From Mesorhizobium sp. M1E.F.Ca.ET.045.02.1.1 (lineage in GTDB: Bacteria; Pseudomonadota; Alphaproteobacteria; Rhizobiales; Rhizobiaceae): a DNA stretch of 64,000 nt. The stretch lies in the NCBI RefSeq assembly GCF_003952485.1, contig NZ_CP034447.1, forward strand, positions 1,860,001 through 1,924,000. The letters run 5' to 3'. Position numbers and translations under genes: made by a program. Of the stretch, positions 8,399 to 17,059 are shown in pieces (within the stretch, counting starts at the first letter, position 1; each line of letters opens with the position of its first letter). The notes under the pieces were generated by a model. It ran no database searches and had not been told where the DNA came from. It was given only the letters and a program-made list of their open reading frames with translations.

Positions 8399-9325
8399 TC
8401 AAACCGCCGCTTCGATCGGCTCGGCAAGTTTCGGGTTTGCGCGCGCGGCGATCAGGCAGCCGGCGACGATCAGGCATGCCCCTGCCAGCGTGGTCCAGGC
8501 CACCTCCTCGCCGAAGAAGAACCAGCCAAGCGCGATCGCCCAGATGAAGGCCGAGTATTCCGTCGGGATCAGATATTGCGCTTCGGCGCGGGCGTAGGAC
8601 CAACTCATCAGGAATTGGCCGGCGAGCGACAGCACCGCCACCCCGACGAGGTGAGGCCAGAGGTCTTTCGGCAGCGCGACGGCGAGCCATGGCGCGGCGA
8701 GACCGAGGATGATTGCGACGCAGAGGTTCTGGAACAGCATGATCTCGACCGGCTTGGCCAGCAGTGCCTGTTGCCGGGAGAGGATCAGATTGTAGGCATA
8801 GAACACCGTCGATACGAGCACCGCAGCCGTGCCGAACAGGGCATCTTGCGAATGGCTTGCCGCCCCAAACTGGCCGGCCAATATGATCGCGACGCCCGCG
8901 ATACCGGCCAGCGACGCCCATACAGCCTGCCGCCTTATACGTTCGCCCAACAACAGCGCGGCGAGGAGCAGAGCAACCAGGGGCGCGACGAAGCTGAGCC
9001 CGATCGCCTCGGCGAGCGGCAATCTGGCGAGTCCCCAGAAGAACGAAAGCAGGACGATGCCGACAACCGCGGCGCGTAGCGCATGCACCCCCAGCACCGG
9101 AAGGGTGGGCTTCGAGCGCGGCCCCGCCGACCAGGCCGCGCCCGCGATCAAGGTCGCGACCATGCTGCGCCACAGCACCGTATTGTACACGCCTACCGCG
9201 ATAACCAGCGACTTCATCGCCGCGTCCATCCCGGACAGCAGGAAGATCGCCAGCGCGCATACGAGCACCGGGATCATTGGGGAAACGGCGCCGGTCAGGC
9301 TGGATGTCTTCACGGCTTCGCTCAT
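8399..9325 (-). CDS. EamA/DMT family permease
   Basis: A 308-aa protein with about ten hydrophobic segments in two EamA repeats: the first ends near LPLAEAIGLSFVAPLVALLLAALLLGERI and the second near LIPTEYSAFIWAIALGWFFFGEE, both showing the conserved glutamate after the hydrophobic stretch. It belongs to the drug/metabolite transporter superfamily and probably exports or takes up a small metabolite at the inner membrane. It is convergent with the XRE gene. Substrate unknown. Confidence 0.9.
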   Translation of the reverse strand: MSEAVKTSSLTGAVSPMIPVLVCALAIFLLSGMDAAMKSLVIAVGVYNTVLWRSMVATLIAGAAWSAGPRSKPTLPVLGVHALRAAVVGIVLLSFFWGLARLPLAEAIGLSFVAPLVALLLAALLLGERIRRQAVWASLAGIAGVAIILAGQFGAASHSQDALFGTAAVLVSTVFYAYNLILSRQQALLAKPVEIMLFQNLCVAIILGLAAPWLAVALPKDLWPHLVGVAVLSLAGQFLMSWSYARAEAQYLIPTEYSAFIWAIALGWFFFGEEVAWTTLAGACLIVAGCLIAARANPKLAEPIEAAV

Positions 9326-9438
9326 GTGACGGGAATTTGCTGCCGGATATCCCGGAGCGAGCGGCAGAACCAGATGGCAGCTGCGTCGATATGGCAGTCC
9401 AATCCGGATCGACGCCGTTCCCGCCGCCGCAGCGGCCC

Positions 9439-10296
9439 TCAGTCGATCTTCAGCGCCGCGACGGCGCCTTCGCCCATCAGCGGCACGAAGATCTTTTCAC
9501 CGTCGGTGCCGATATCGGCGCTGCCCGGTTTGAAGGTGGCGATCGCCTCCGGCGCGCCGCCGGCACGGTAGCGATAGAGCGTGCCGGTCATGTAGGCGGT
9601 GGCGTAGATATCGTCGCCGATGGCGACGACGCCGTCGAGATCAGCGAATCTTTGGGCGCCAGGCAGCGGCGTCACCTTCCTGCCGGCGAGATCGACCGCG
9701 AGCAGGCCGCCCGGCTCCGCCGTGCTGAAATCGGGCCCGATGCCCTTGCCCCAGGACGCGACGATCAGCCGGTCGCCTTCGGCGAAGACGCCGTTGGGCG
9801 AAGCCAGCAGCGCATCCTTGACGAACAGCTCCGGCTTGTCGCCGTCGAGGCGATAGATCGTGTCGGCGAGCATGTCGCTGACATAGACGTTGCCCGAGGC
9901 ATCGGCCGTCATGTCGTTGAGGAAAACCGCGCCCGGCACGTCGATGGTCGAGACCAGCTTGCCGCTGGCGATGTCGACGACGCGGACCTTGGTGATATCG
10001 GCGGCGTAAAGCCTGCCGCCCGAGATCGCCATGCCCTTGGGCGCGTCCATGCCGTCCACCCAGTGGCGGGTGATGACCTTGCCGTCCAGCGACAGCAGCG
10101 ACAAATAGCCGTTGGCGTCGGCATCGCCGGGATTGCCGACGATGTTGGAGACGACGATGCGCTTGTTGGCGGCGTCGAACAACACCGATTCCGGCTGCTC
10201 GAAGCCGCCGGCGCGCCAGATCTCGCCGGCCTCAGCGACGGGAACCGTTGCTATGCCGACGACGGCGAGAAAAGTCGAAGCGATGAGGGTCTTCAT
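9439..10296 (-). CDS. Secreted SMP-30/NHL-like beta-propeller protein
   Basis: A 285-aa exported protein. The N-terminus MKTLIASTFLAVVGIATVPVA is a classical signal peptide, cut near AEA-GEIW. The rest has repeating blade segments (for example PKGMAISGGRLYAADITKVRVVD, FLNDMTADASGNVYVSD, SPNGVFAEGDRLIVASWGKG) like SMP-30/gluconolactonase and NHL propellers. The start is the CAT at 10294-10296 with AGGAGAG upstream; the frame extends further but lacks support. It is divergent from an XRE regulator with an operator-like palindrome between them. A lactonase activity is possible but unproven. Confidence 0.82.
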   Translation of the reverse strand: MKTLIASTFLAVVGIATVPVAEAGEIWRAGGFEQPESVLFDAANKRIVVSNIVGNPGDADANGYLSLLSLDGKVITRHWVDGMDAPKGMAISGGRLYAADITKVRVVDIASGKLVSTIDVPGAVFLNDMTADASGNVYVSDMLADTIYRLDGDKPELFVKDALLASPNGVFAEGDRLIVASWGKGIGPDFSTAEPGGLLAVDLAGRKVTPLPGAQRFADLDGVVAIGDDIYATAYMTGTLYRYRAGGAPEAIATFKPGSADIGTDGEKIFVPLMGEGAVAALKID

Positions 10297-10332
10297 GGTG
10301 CTCTCCTGTGGTGACGGCGGAGAGCTAGGTTT

Positions 10333-10382
10333 TTCGATACTTTTCTGGAAGACTGTTCGCACGTAGTATCGAAGTTCGATAC
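10333..10382. promoter_or_regulatory. Palindromic operator between divergent propeller and XRE genes
   Basis: GTATCGAAGTTCGATAC (10366-10382) is a palindrome with 8-bp arms around one central base. A third half-site TTCGATAC lies at 10333-10340, 42 bp (about four helix turns) from the matching half at 10375-10382. The site sits in the 112-bp divergent promoter region, 27 bp from the XRE start. The XRE protein is the likely binder; this is inference. Confidence 0.6.
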
Positions 10383-10408
10383 GAATTCATGCAAACGAGG
10401 TGCATTCC

Positions 10409-11203
10409 ATGAACGGTCCGATCTTCGAGGCGCTGAAACGGACGTTGAAGGCCAAAGGCCTGACCTACCGGACGCTGGCCGAGCGCATGGGCGTTTCCGA
10501 GCCGACGGTGAAGCGCATCTTCCATGAGCGGAACTGCAAGCTCGATCGGCTGATGGAGATCTGCGCCGCGGCGGAAGTGGAACTGGAGAATGTGCTGGGC
10601 TCGATGAGCCGGGGGCCGGGACCGGCCAACCACGTCGCGCCGGAGATCGAGCGCAGGCTTGCCGCACGGCCGGCGCTGCTCTTCGTCTTCATCATGCTGT
10701 CGGAAAAATTCACGCCCGAAGGCATCATGCGCTCGCAGGGCCTGAGCGAAGCCTCGATGTTCCTCTACCTGCGCGACCTGGAAGAACTCGGCCTGGTCGC
10801 GCTCGGGCGCGGCCTTTCGGCCAGGCTGCTGGTCGACACGCCCATTCAGTGGGATTTCGAGGGACCGCTGAAGCCGCATTTCGAGACGACCAACAAGAAC
10901 TTCATCGGCTGGGCGATCGGTCATATGGATGGCCAAGCGACCTTCGTCAGCTTCTCCCGGCGGATGCGGCCGGAAACGGCGGAGATGGTACGGCGCGAGG
11001 CGGAGGACCTGGCGGAACGCGCAAGGCTGCTTGCCCATCACGACCAGCACACCACGCCGGAAGACCAGCTTGTCGGTTACAAATGGACCTTTGCCTTCGG
11101 CGCGACGCCGTTTCCGGCGATCATGCCGATCGGACCGCATCCGCGCGACGCCGGTGCGCGAATAGCTTCGGGAGCAAAAGGACGGCGGCCGCTGCCGGCC
11201 TAA
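10409..11203 (+). CDS. XRE family transcriptional regulator with C-terminal domain
   Basis: A 264-aa regulator. An N-terminal HTH is clear: KGLTYRTLAERMGVSEPTVKRIF (about 16-38). The remaining 200 residues form a separate domain of unknown family containing another winged-helix-like segment (GIMRSQGLSEASMFLYLRDLEELGLVAL), perhaps for ligand binding. ATG at 10409 has GAGG upstream; a GTG three codons earlier is possible. It is divergent from the secreted propeller gene and shares a palindromic site with it, so it probably controls both. The effector is unknown. Confidence 0.85.
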   Translation: MNGPIFEALKRTLKAKGLTYRTLAERMGVSEPTVKRIFHERNCKLDRLMEICAAAEVELENVLGSMSRGPGPANHVAPEIERRLAARPALLFVFIMLSEKFTPEGIMRSQGLSEASMFLYLRDLEELGLVALGRGLSARLLVDTPIQWDFEGPLKPHFETTNKNFIGWAIGHMDGQATFVSFSRRMRPETAEMVRREAEDLAERARLLAHHDQHTTPEDQLVGYKWTFAFGATPFPAIMPIGPHPRDAGARIASGAKGRRPLPA

Positions 11204-11251
11204 TGGTTGAAATTTGGCGCTTGGCACCCGCAGTCCCGGGGAGAGTATTGG

Positions 11252-12070
11252 ATGACGTGGAAACTCGATGAGACCGTGCAAACATCCGCGGGCACAGTGG
11301 CAGCGGGTCGACTGGGCAGCGGGCCTGCACTCGTCCTGGCTCATGGTTGGCCGTGGTCCTCGTTCTCATGGCATCGGATTATCCCGGACCTTGCAGGGCG
11401 GTATCGCGTCCATTGGTATGATATGCCCGGATACGGGCAATCCGAGAAAGACGCGGGGCAGCGCACGTCACTCGATGTGCAAGGAAAGATATTCGCCGAG
11501 ATGCTTGCGTCTTGGGATATCGAACGTCCGATCGTCATCGCCCACGATATGGGTGGAGCGACAACGCTACGGGCGCATTTGCTGCATGGCTGCGACTTCG
11601 ACCGGTATCTTCTGATGAACGTTGTCGCGATGCGCCCTTGGGGATCGGAGTTCTTCGATCATGTCGGTCGCCATGTGGATGCCTTTCTGGGCCTGCCACC
11701 GCATATCCACAGAGCGGTCGTGGAGGCCTACATCAAGGGAGCCATCGTGAACGACATCGATTCCGGAGATTTCGAGAAGCTTGTCGAGCCGTGGCTTTCC
11801 GAGGACGGGCGCGCGAGCTTCTATAGCCAATTCGCGCAAGCCGATGAAAGATATACCGCCGAAATCGAGCCGATGTTCGGGGACATACGCTGTCCGGTAA
11901 AGATAATCTGGGGCGAGGACGACCCATGGATTCCGCTGACGCGAGGCAAAGCGCTTCATGCGCTGATCCCGCAGGCGTCGTTCGAAACACTGCCTGGCGT
12001 CGGCCACCTGCCTCAGCTTGAAGCTCCGGATCTGGTGCTGAGGCGGCTGAGGGCATTTTTAGGGGGATGA
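11252..12070 (+). CDS. Alpha/beta hydrolase with aspartate nucleophile (epoxide hydrolase/dehalogenase type)
   Basis: A 272-aa alpha/beta hydrolase. The oxyanion motif is HGWP, the nucleophile elbow is AHDMGGA (an aspartate, not serine), the acid lies in WGEDDPW, and the histidine in GVGHLPQLEAP. Aspartate nucleophiles mark epoxide hydrolases, haloalkane and haloacetate dehalogenases. ATG at 11252 is chosen for its GGGGAGAG ribosome-binding site. Base and codon use differ from the neighbours (several ATA and AGA codons, lower GC), which suggests more recent transfer. The exact substrate is not predictable. Confidence 0.85.
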   Translation: MTWKLDETVQTSAGTVAAGRLGSGPALVLAHGWPWSSFSWHRIIPDLAGRYRVHWYDMPGYGQSEKDAGQRTSLDVQGKIFAEMLASWDIERPIVIAHDMGGATTLRAHLLHGCDFDRYLLMNVVAMRPWGSEFFDHVGRHVDAFLGLPPHIHRAVVEAYIKGAIVNDIDSGDFEKLVEPWLSEDGRASFYSQFAQADERYTAEIEPMFGDIRCPVKIIWGEDDPWIPLTRGKALHALIPQASFETLPGVGHLPQLEAPDLVLRRLRAFLGG

Positions 12071-12146
12071 CATCTCCGCGCGACGCCAGCGGCGCTCGGG
12101 CGCGGCCTCTCTGCAGGAATGGTGGGCGAGATCGCCTCGGGCAGGC

Positions 12147-12953
12147 CTACTCGGCGGCCTTTTCTTCCGAATCGGTCGCCGTGTCTCCCCACGCGACCGC
12201 CCGGTAGTCGAAGCCGTACTCCAGCGTCGGCTTGACGATACGGAAATAGGGCGACAGGTCGAAATCGCGCGGCGTGTAAAGCGAGTGATGGCGGATGTGC
12301 AGGATCTCCCGCCGCATATAGCTCGACTGCGCCGAGGCGCGGCCGAGCGCGCGGGTGATCTCGGGCAGGATCGGATAGCGGACCTGGCCATAGGCTTCGG
12401 CGATCAGCGTCGAGCAGATCGCCCGCGTCGGATCGCCGGAGCCGAACGCCAGCATGCGGCGGCGCCAGCGCACCGGCACCGGCGGCGTCGGCAGGAAGAA
12501 GCGCAGCATGTCGAAAATGTTCTTGAGATCGTATCTCAGGCCGAGCTTGCCGATCATGAAGGCAACGACCTTGTCGCGATCCTCCGGCGTCAGCCCGCTC
12601 GCCCGGCAGATGCGGGTATTGTAGGTGCGGTAGCGCGAGAGCGGCACGGCAACGCAGCCTTCGCCGAGGGTCACCTCGATCAGACGCGGCCGCTCCGAAC
12701 CGTCCTCGGGCAGCGGCAAGGCATCACCGACATAGAAGGCCGAATGCGACCAGGTCGACTGGGTAAGGTACTTGATCGCCGCCGAGATCTTCTGGTTGCC
12801 CTCGACGAGCAGGACGTCGCCGGGCTGCAGCGTGCGGCGCAGCGTTTCGGCATCGGACGGCGTATAGGGTTCATAGCCAGAGGATTCATCCTGCAGCCGG
12901 CCGGCGAGCCAGCGGCCAAGTCGGTCCAGGAGGGTTTCGGCCGGCGCAGTCAT
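12147..12953 (-). CDS. YiiX/YebB-like NlpC/P60 cysteine hydrolase
   Basis: A 268-aa protein of the YiiX-like papain-fold NlpC/P60 superfamily. The permuted order is visible: the histidine comes first (STWSHSAFYVG, about residues 67-77, after LQPGDVLLVEG) and the cysteine later (RAICSTLIAEAYG). Such enzymes act on lipid or peptide amide bonds; no specific substrate is known here. There is no clear signal peptide. It lies 41 bp downstream of the CYTH-CHAD operon on the same strand and may be cotranscribed with it. Confidence 0.8.
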   Translation of the reverse strand: MTAPAETLLDRLGRWLAGRLQDESSGYEPYTPSDAETLRRTLQPGDVLLVEGNQKISAAIKYLTQSTWSHSAFYVGDALPLPEDGSERPRLIEVTLGEGCVAVPLSRYRTYNTRICRASGLTPEDRDKVVAFMIGKLGLRYDLKNIFDMLRFFLPTPPVPVRWRRRMLAFGSGDPTRAICSTLIAEAYGQVRYPILPEITRALGRASAQSSYMRREILHIRHHSLYTPRDFDLSPYFRIVKPTLEYGFDYRAVAWGDTATDSEEKAAE

Positions 12954-12994
12954 CCCAGACGCCGATTAGCACAGGCCGGCCACTTAGACCATGA

Positions 12995-13927
12995 TCAGGC
13001 AGCGTTCGCTTCCTCAAGCGGAACCGCGAGGTCGTCGCGCGCCTTGCGCGCGAGCCTTTTGGCGGAACGCCCGGGGCTGTCGCCGAACAGTTCGGCGGCC
13101 TCGGAGAGGCAAGCCTTGCCGAGGCTTTTTTCCGAACGCTTCAACAGCTTGCGCAGCAGTTTCGTGTCGTCGGGCGGGCCGAGCGGCTCGCCGTCGGCGG
13201 CGAGCAGCGCGCGCATGACAAAGACGTCATGCAGTTCGCCCAGCAACTCGCCAAGCTTGTCGACCGCCTTGCGGCGGGCCTTGATCGGCGTCGGCCACAG
13301 GCGGCCGAGCAGCGACAGATGCATCGAGTGCGTCTTGGCCGCCTTGCGCAGGTCGTGAAAGTCATCGGCCTCGCCGCGCGAGCCGGCCTTGTCGAGCGCC
13401 TTTTTCGCCCGCCGCAAGATGGCGCGGGCGCCCTCGGCGAGGATATCGGCCGCCTGTTCCGGCTGGTCGGGCAGGGACAGCCTGTCGATACGCTCCAGCC
13501 CTTCCCGGCAGGCGGCCATCGCCGCATTTATGGCGGCGTCGAGGCCGGGGCCGGCATGAAGCTCATGCTGGCGCAGCGCCAGCCGCTCGCGGACGGGATC
13601 GAGGCCGCCGCCGGCGGTTTGTTCCGGAAAGGCCTCCGCCAGACGGTCGATCGTTTCGATGAGGGCGGTCGCCTCGCGCGGGCCGGCAAGTAGCGCCGAC
13701 ACTTGCTTATAACATTCGTTTTCGGTCTGGCAGAACGGTTCGTCTCCGGACCGAACCAGGCGCAGCAAGGCACGGATGCTCTTCAGCCGCTTGCGGCATT
13801 TGTGCAGCCCCTGCTCCGGCTTGTCGCGCGCCGTCTCGAGATGGCCGAGCGCCTTGCCGATCTCGTCGGTCAATATGCGCCTGACCTCGCCGGTGAGCGG
13901 CAGGCGCGGATCGATGCGAAAGCTCAT
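12995..13927 (-). CDS. CHAD domain protein
   Basis: A 310-aa all-helical CHAD (conserved histidine alpha-helical) protein. Typical features are KCRKRLKSIRALLRLVR near the N-terminus, FHDLRKAAKTHSMHLSLL in the middle, and rich Arg/Lys and His content. CHAD domains bind polyphosphate. The start overlaps the CYTH stop by 4 bases (ATGA), so the two are coupled; in many bacteria these two domains are fused in one protein. It probably targets the pair to polyphosphate granules. Confidence 0.9.
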   Translation of the reverse strand: MSFRIDPRLPLTGEVRRILTDEIGKALGHLETARDKPEQGLHKCRKRLKSIRALLRLVRSGDEPFCQTENECYKQVSALLAGPREATALIETIDRLAEAFPEQTAGGGLDPVRERLALRQHELHAGPGLDAAINAAMAACREGLERIDRLSLPDQPEQAADILAEGARAILRRAKKALDKAGSRGEADDFHDLRKAAKTHSMHLSLLGRLWPTPIKARRKAVDKLGELLGELHDVFVMRALLAADGEPLGPPDDTKLLRKLLKRSEKSLGKACLSEAAELFGDSPGRSAKRLARKARDDLAVPLEEANAA

Positions 13928-14397
13928 GCGGCGATCTCCGGTATCCCCCCGAGGGCCAGCGACGCGTTGTAAAATCTTGACTCGCCCGTGACCTCGCGAC
14001 CGAGCCAGTCGGGCAGCATTTCGTCAGGTACGTCCTCCGGCGTCTCCAACTCCGCGACCACGAGCCCCGAGAGCACTTCGCCGAACACATCGACTTCATA
14101 GAGATAGCCGCGGTGTCTAACATGGTGGCGTGTCTTCTCGATGACACGCCCGATGGCGAACGCCATCATCTCCTCTGCCTCGGCGAGCGGGATCGGATAT
14201 TCGAACTCGTCGCGCTCGCGCGCCCTGTCGCCGAACTTGAGTGTCAGTTCCGCCGAAGCACCGTCGCTGATGCGCACGCGCACCGTGCGGCCGGGCTGTG
14301 CGGCGACGTAGAATTGGCGGATGCGGATATCCGCCTCGACCAGATGACGCCAGGCATTGCCGGCGACCAGGAACTTGCGCTCAACTTCCTTGCCCAT
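13924..14397 (-). CDS. CYTH domain protein (triphosphate tunnel metalloenzyme)
   Basis: A 157-aa CYTH protein. The ExExK signature is at the very start (VERKFL, with E4-E6-K8 pattern in GKEVERKFLV), and acidic and basic strands follow (RVRISDGASAELTLKFG, DEFEYPIPLAEAEEM, YEVDVFGEVLSGLVVAELE). Members hydrolyse inorganic triphosphate or other triphosphates with divalent metal. It is the first gene of an operon with the CHAD gene and is divergent from the tetR operon. Confidence 0.92.
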   Translation of the reverse strand: MGKEVERKFLVAGNAWRHLVEADIRIRQFYVAAQPGRTVRVRISDGASAELTLKFGDRARERDEFEYPIPLAEAEEMMAFAIGRVIEKTRHHVRHRGYLYEVDVFGEVLSGLVVAELETPEDVPDEMLPDWLGREVTGESRFYNASLALGGIPEIAA

Positions 14398-14457
14398 GGC
14401 CGCGCACTAAAGCGTGTGGGGACGGACATGGCAAGCCGAGGCGAAAATCAATTTGAC

Positions 14458-14479
14458 TTTAATCAATCGATTGATTAAA
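14458..14479. promoter_or_regulatory. TetR operator palindrome
   Basis: A perfect 22-bp palindrome whose 20-bp core is TTAATCAATCGATTGATTAA (14459-14478), ending 8 bp before the tetR start in the divergent region with the CYTH gene. CecR-type regulators autoregulate from such sites. Position and symmetry strongly support a self-operator; it may also affect the CYTH-CHAD promoter. Confidence 0.7.
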
Positions 14480-14487
14480 TCAATGTC

Positions 14488-15192
14488 ATGAGCAAGGAAG
14501 CGAGCACCAAAAAGCCACAACGAGAAACCTCTACCGCCGATCAAACGCGCGCGGCGCTTGTCCATGCCGCTCTCAAACTGTTCGGGCGGCAAGGTTTCGA
14601 CGGCACCTCGACACGGGAGATCGCCGCCGAGGCCAAGGCCAATATCGGCTCGATCGCCTATCATTTCGGCGGCAAGGAAGGCTTACGCGCCGCCGCCGCC
14701 GACTATATCGTCGAGACCATCCAGATGATTGCCGGACAAGCGCTCGGCGCAACCCAGGCGACCGCCCCTTCAAACCCGGAAGCCGCGCGGGCGCAGCTCT
14801 TTGCCGCGCTGGAGCGGATGGTCGGCTTTGTCGTGGCGAGCCCCCAGGCCGGCGAGATCGTACAATTCGTACTTAGGGAGCTCTCGCACCCGACGGCGGC
14901 GCTCGACCGCATCTATGCCGGCGTCTTCGAACCGACGCACCGCCGGCTGTGCCAGATCTGGGAGCAGGCGACCGGCGAGCCGGCCGAAAGCGAAGCCACC
15001 AAGCTCACCGTGTTCACGATGATCGGCCAGGTCATCTATTTCCGCATCGGACGCGAAGCGGTGCTGCGCAGGATGGGTTGGCGCGAGATCGGCGACAAAG
15101 AGGCCGCCAAGGTCGTGGCGGCCGCGACCGACAACCTCAGGGCAATGCTGGCGGCGCGCGATCCGGCCGCCCGCAAGAAGGGCAAATCATGA
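14488..15192 (+). CDS. TetR family regulator (CecR/YbiH-like)
   Basis: A 234-aa TetR regulator. The N-terminal HTH is clear (TREIAAEAKANIGSIAYHFGGKEGLRAAA, about 45-73). The C-terminal domain matches the CecR (DUF1956) type (REL-HPTAALDRIYAGVFEPTHRRL). E. coli CecR controls the ybhG-ybhFSR exporter, and here the regulator leads an equivalent HlyD-ATPase-permease operon, overlapping the HlyD start by 4 bases. A perfect palindrome just upstream points to autorepression. The effector is unknown; in E. coli the system affects antibiotic sensitivity. Confidence 0.88.
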   Translation: MSKEASTKKPQRETSTADQTRAALVHAALKLFGRQGFDGTSTREIAAEAKANIGSIAYHFGGKEGLRAAAADYIVETIQMIAGQALGATQATAPSNPEAARAQLFAALERMVGFVVASPQAGEIVQFVLRELSHPTAALDRIYAGVFEPTHRRLCQIWEQATGEPAESEATKLTVFTMIGQVIYFRIGREAVLRRMGWREIGDKEAAKVVAAATDNLRAMLAARDPAARKKGKS

Positions 15193-16142
15193 GTTTTCTC
15201 TGTTCGCTGCCGCTCGCGGCCCAGTTGTTCGGCGCTTGCGCGGCGGCCGCGCCGCTCGCCGTCGGCTATGTCGAGGGCGAGTATGTGCTGATGGCGCCGA
15301 TCGAGGTGGCGCAGGTTGCGACGGTCAACGTCAAACGCGGAGACCGGGTGACACCGGGCATGCCAGTGGTGACGCTGGAAGATGCCGACGCCAAGATCGC
15401 CGTGGCGCAGGCGCAGGCCGCACTTGCGCAGGCCAAAGCGCAGCTTGCCGACCTTCAAGTGGGCAAGCGGCCGGAAGAGATCGCCGTGCTCAAGGCACAG
15501 GTCGATATGGCCAAGGCCCAGGCCGCCGACGCCAAGCGCAAATATGACCGCGCCAGCGACCTCTACAAGCGCGGCACCGGCACCCAGGCCGACTACGACA
15601 CCGCCTCCGCCACGCTTGAGACCGCCAATGCGCAGGTCGGCCAGGCCGAGGCCAATCTCGCCGTCGGCGGCCTGCCGGGGCGGGCCGAGATGATCAAGGC
15701 GGCCGAGAACCAGGTCAAGCAGGCGCAATCGGAATTGGGGCAGGCCGAGTGGCGCCTTTCCAAGCGTGTGCTGGCAGCGCCCTCCGGCGGCCGCGTCAAC
15801 GATGTCATCCGCAATCCCGGCGACACCGCCGGGCCGACCGCGCCGGTGGTCTCGATGCTGCCCGACGGCGCCATGAAGCTCAGCGTCTATGTGCCGGAGA
15901 CCGCTTTCTCGTCGGTGAAGGTCGGCACGCTGCTCAGCGTGCGTTGCGACGGCTGCGGGCCGGATCTGAAGGCGCGCGTCAGCTATGTTTCGCCCGATCC
16001 GGAGTTCACTCCGCCGGTGATCTACTCGCTTCAGAACCGGCAGAAGCTGGTCTATCTCGTCGAGGCACGGCCGGAAGGCGATACCAGTGCGCTGCAGCCC
16101 GGCCAGATCGTCGACGTCGACCTGGCGGACCTCGCAAAATGA
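15189..16142 (+). CDS. HlyD family periplasmic adaptor (YbhG-like)
   Basis: A 317-aa membrane-fusion protein. A hydrophobic N-terminus ending near AAAAPLA serves as signal or anchor. Next comes the barrel-sandwich half (VATVNVKRGDRVTPGMPVVTLED), a long alpha-helical hairpin rich in Ala/Gln/Lys (about residues 65-185), then the second half (RVLAAPSGGRVNDVIRNPGDTAGP). ATG at 15189 overlaps the tetR stop; the open frame extends 80 codons further upstream inside tetR and is not used. It links the inner-membrane ABC exporter to the periplasm or an outer-membrane channel. Confidence 0.9.
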   Translation: MSFLCSLPLAAQLFGACAAAAPLAVGYVEGEYVLMAPIEVAQVATVNVKRGDRVTPGMPVVTLEDADAKIAVAQAQAALAQAKAQLADLQVGKRPEEIAVLKAQVDMAKAQAADAKRKYDRASDLYKRGTGTQADYDTASATLETANAQVGQAEANLAVGGLPGRAEMIKAAENQVKQAQSELGQAEWRLSKRVLAAPSGGRVNDVIRNPGDTAGPTAPVVSMLPDGAMKLSVYVPETAFSSVKVGTLLSVRCDGCGPDLKARVSYVSPDPEFTPPVIYSLQNRQKLVYLVEARPEGDTSALQPGQIVDVDLADLAK

Positions 16143-17059
16143 ACGTCATCGACGTGCGCGGGCTGGTCAAGCGCTTCGGCGACAAAACCGTCGTCGACCA
16201 TGTGACGATGACGGTGGCCGAGGGCGAGATCGTCGGCTTCCTCGGGCCGAACGGCTCGGGAAAGACGACGACCATCCGCATCATGTGCGGACTTTTGACG
16301 CCGGACGAGGGCGAAGGCACGGTGCTGGGTTTCGACATCCGGGCCGACACGCTCAGGATCAAGCGCGAGGTCGGCTATATGACGCAGAAATTCTCGTTCT
16401 ACGAGGATCTGACGATCGGCGAGAACCTGGAATTCGTGGCACGGCTCTACCAGCTGAGACCGGTCGAGCACTATGTGTCGCGGACGCTGCAGGAGCTCGG
16501 CCTCGCCACGCGCCGCAACCAACTGGCCGGAACGCTTTCCGGCGGCTGGAAGCAACGGCTGGCGCTCGCTGCCTGCATCATGCACCAGCCGAAGCTGCTT
16601 CTGCTCGACGAGCCGACGGCGGGCGTCGACCCGAAGGCGCGGCGCGAGTTCTGGGACGAGATCCACAGGCTGGCGAGCGGCGGGCTGACGGTGCTGGTCT
16701 CCACCCATTACATGGACGAGGCCGAGCGCTGCCACCGCATCAGCTACATCTCCTACGGCAAGTTGCTGGCCACCGGCACGGTGGACGAGGTGGTCGAGAA
16801 TGCCGGGCTCACCACCTTCGTGGTGCAGGGACCGCGGCTCGGCCGCGTGGCCGAGGCGCTGGAAGGGCGCCCCGGCGTCGACCAGGTGGCGCCGTTCGGC
16901 GCCACGCTGCATGTCGTCGGCTCCGACAAGGCAGCGCTGGAAAAGGCGCTTGCCGATGTCGAGAAGGAGCACAAGGGCGTGACGGTGACGCCCGGCGAGA
17001 CCAGCCTGGAAGACGTGTTCATCCAGTTCATGGCCGGCTCGAAGGACAACATGACATGA
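16139..17059 (+). CDS. ABC transporter ATP-binding protein (YbhF-like, single ATPase)
   Basis: A 306-aa ATPase with Walker A GPNGSGKTT (about 37-45), signature LSGGW (unusual tryptophan after the glycines, as in this subfamily), Walker [14 protein letters not shown] and H-loop STHYMDEAERC. E. coli YbhF carries two fused ATPase domains, but only one is encoded here, so it must homodimerise. Both ends overlap their neighbours by 4 bases (ATGA). It energises the exporter formed with the following permease. Confidence 0.92.
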   Translation: MNVIDVRGLVKRFGDKTVVDHVTMTVAEGEIVGFLGPNGSGKTTTIRIMCGLLTPDEGEGTVLGFDIRADTLRIKREVGYMTQKFSFYEDLTIGENLEFVARLYQLRPVEHYVSRTLQELGLATRRNQLAGTLSGGWKQRLALAACIMHQPKLLLLDEPTAGVDPKARREFWDEIHRLASGGLTVLVSTHYMDEAERCHRISYISYGKLLATGTVDEVVENAGLTTFVVQGPRLGRVAEALEGRPGVDQVAPFGATLHVVGSDKAALEKALADVEKEHKGVTVTPGETSLEDVFIQFMAGSKDNMT

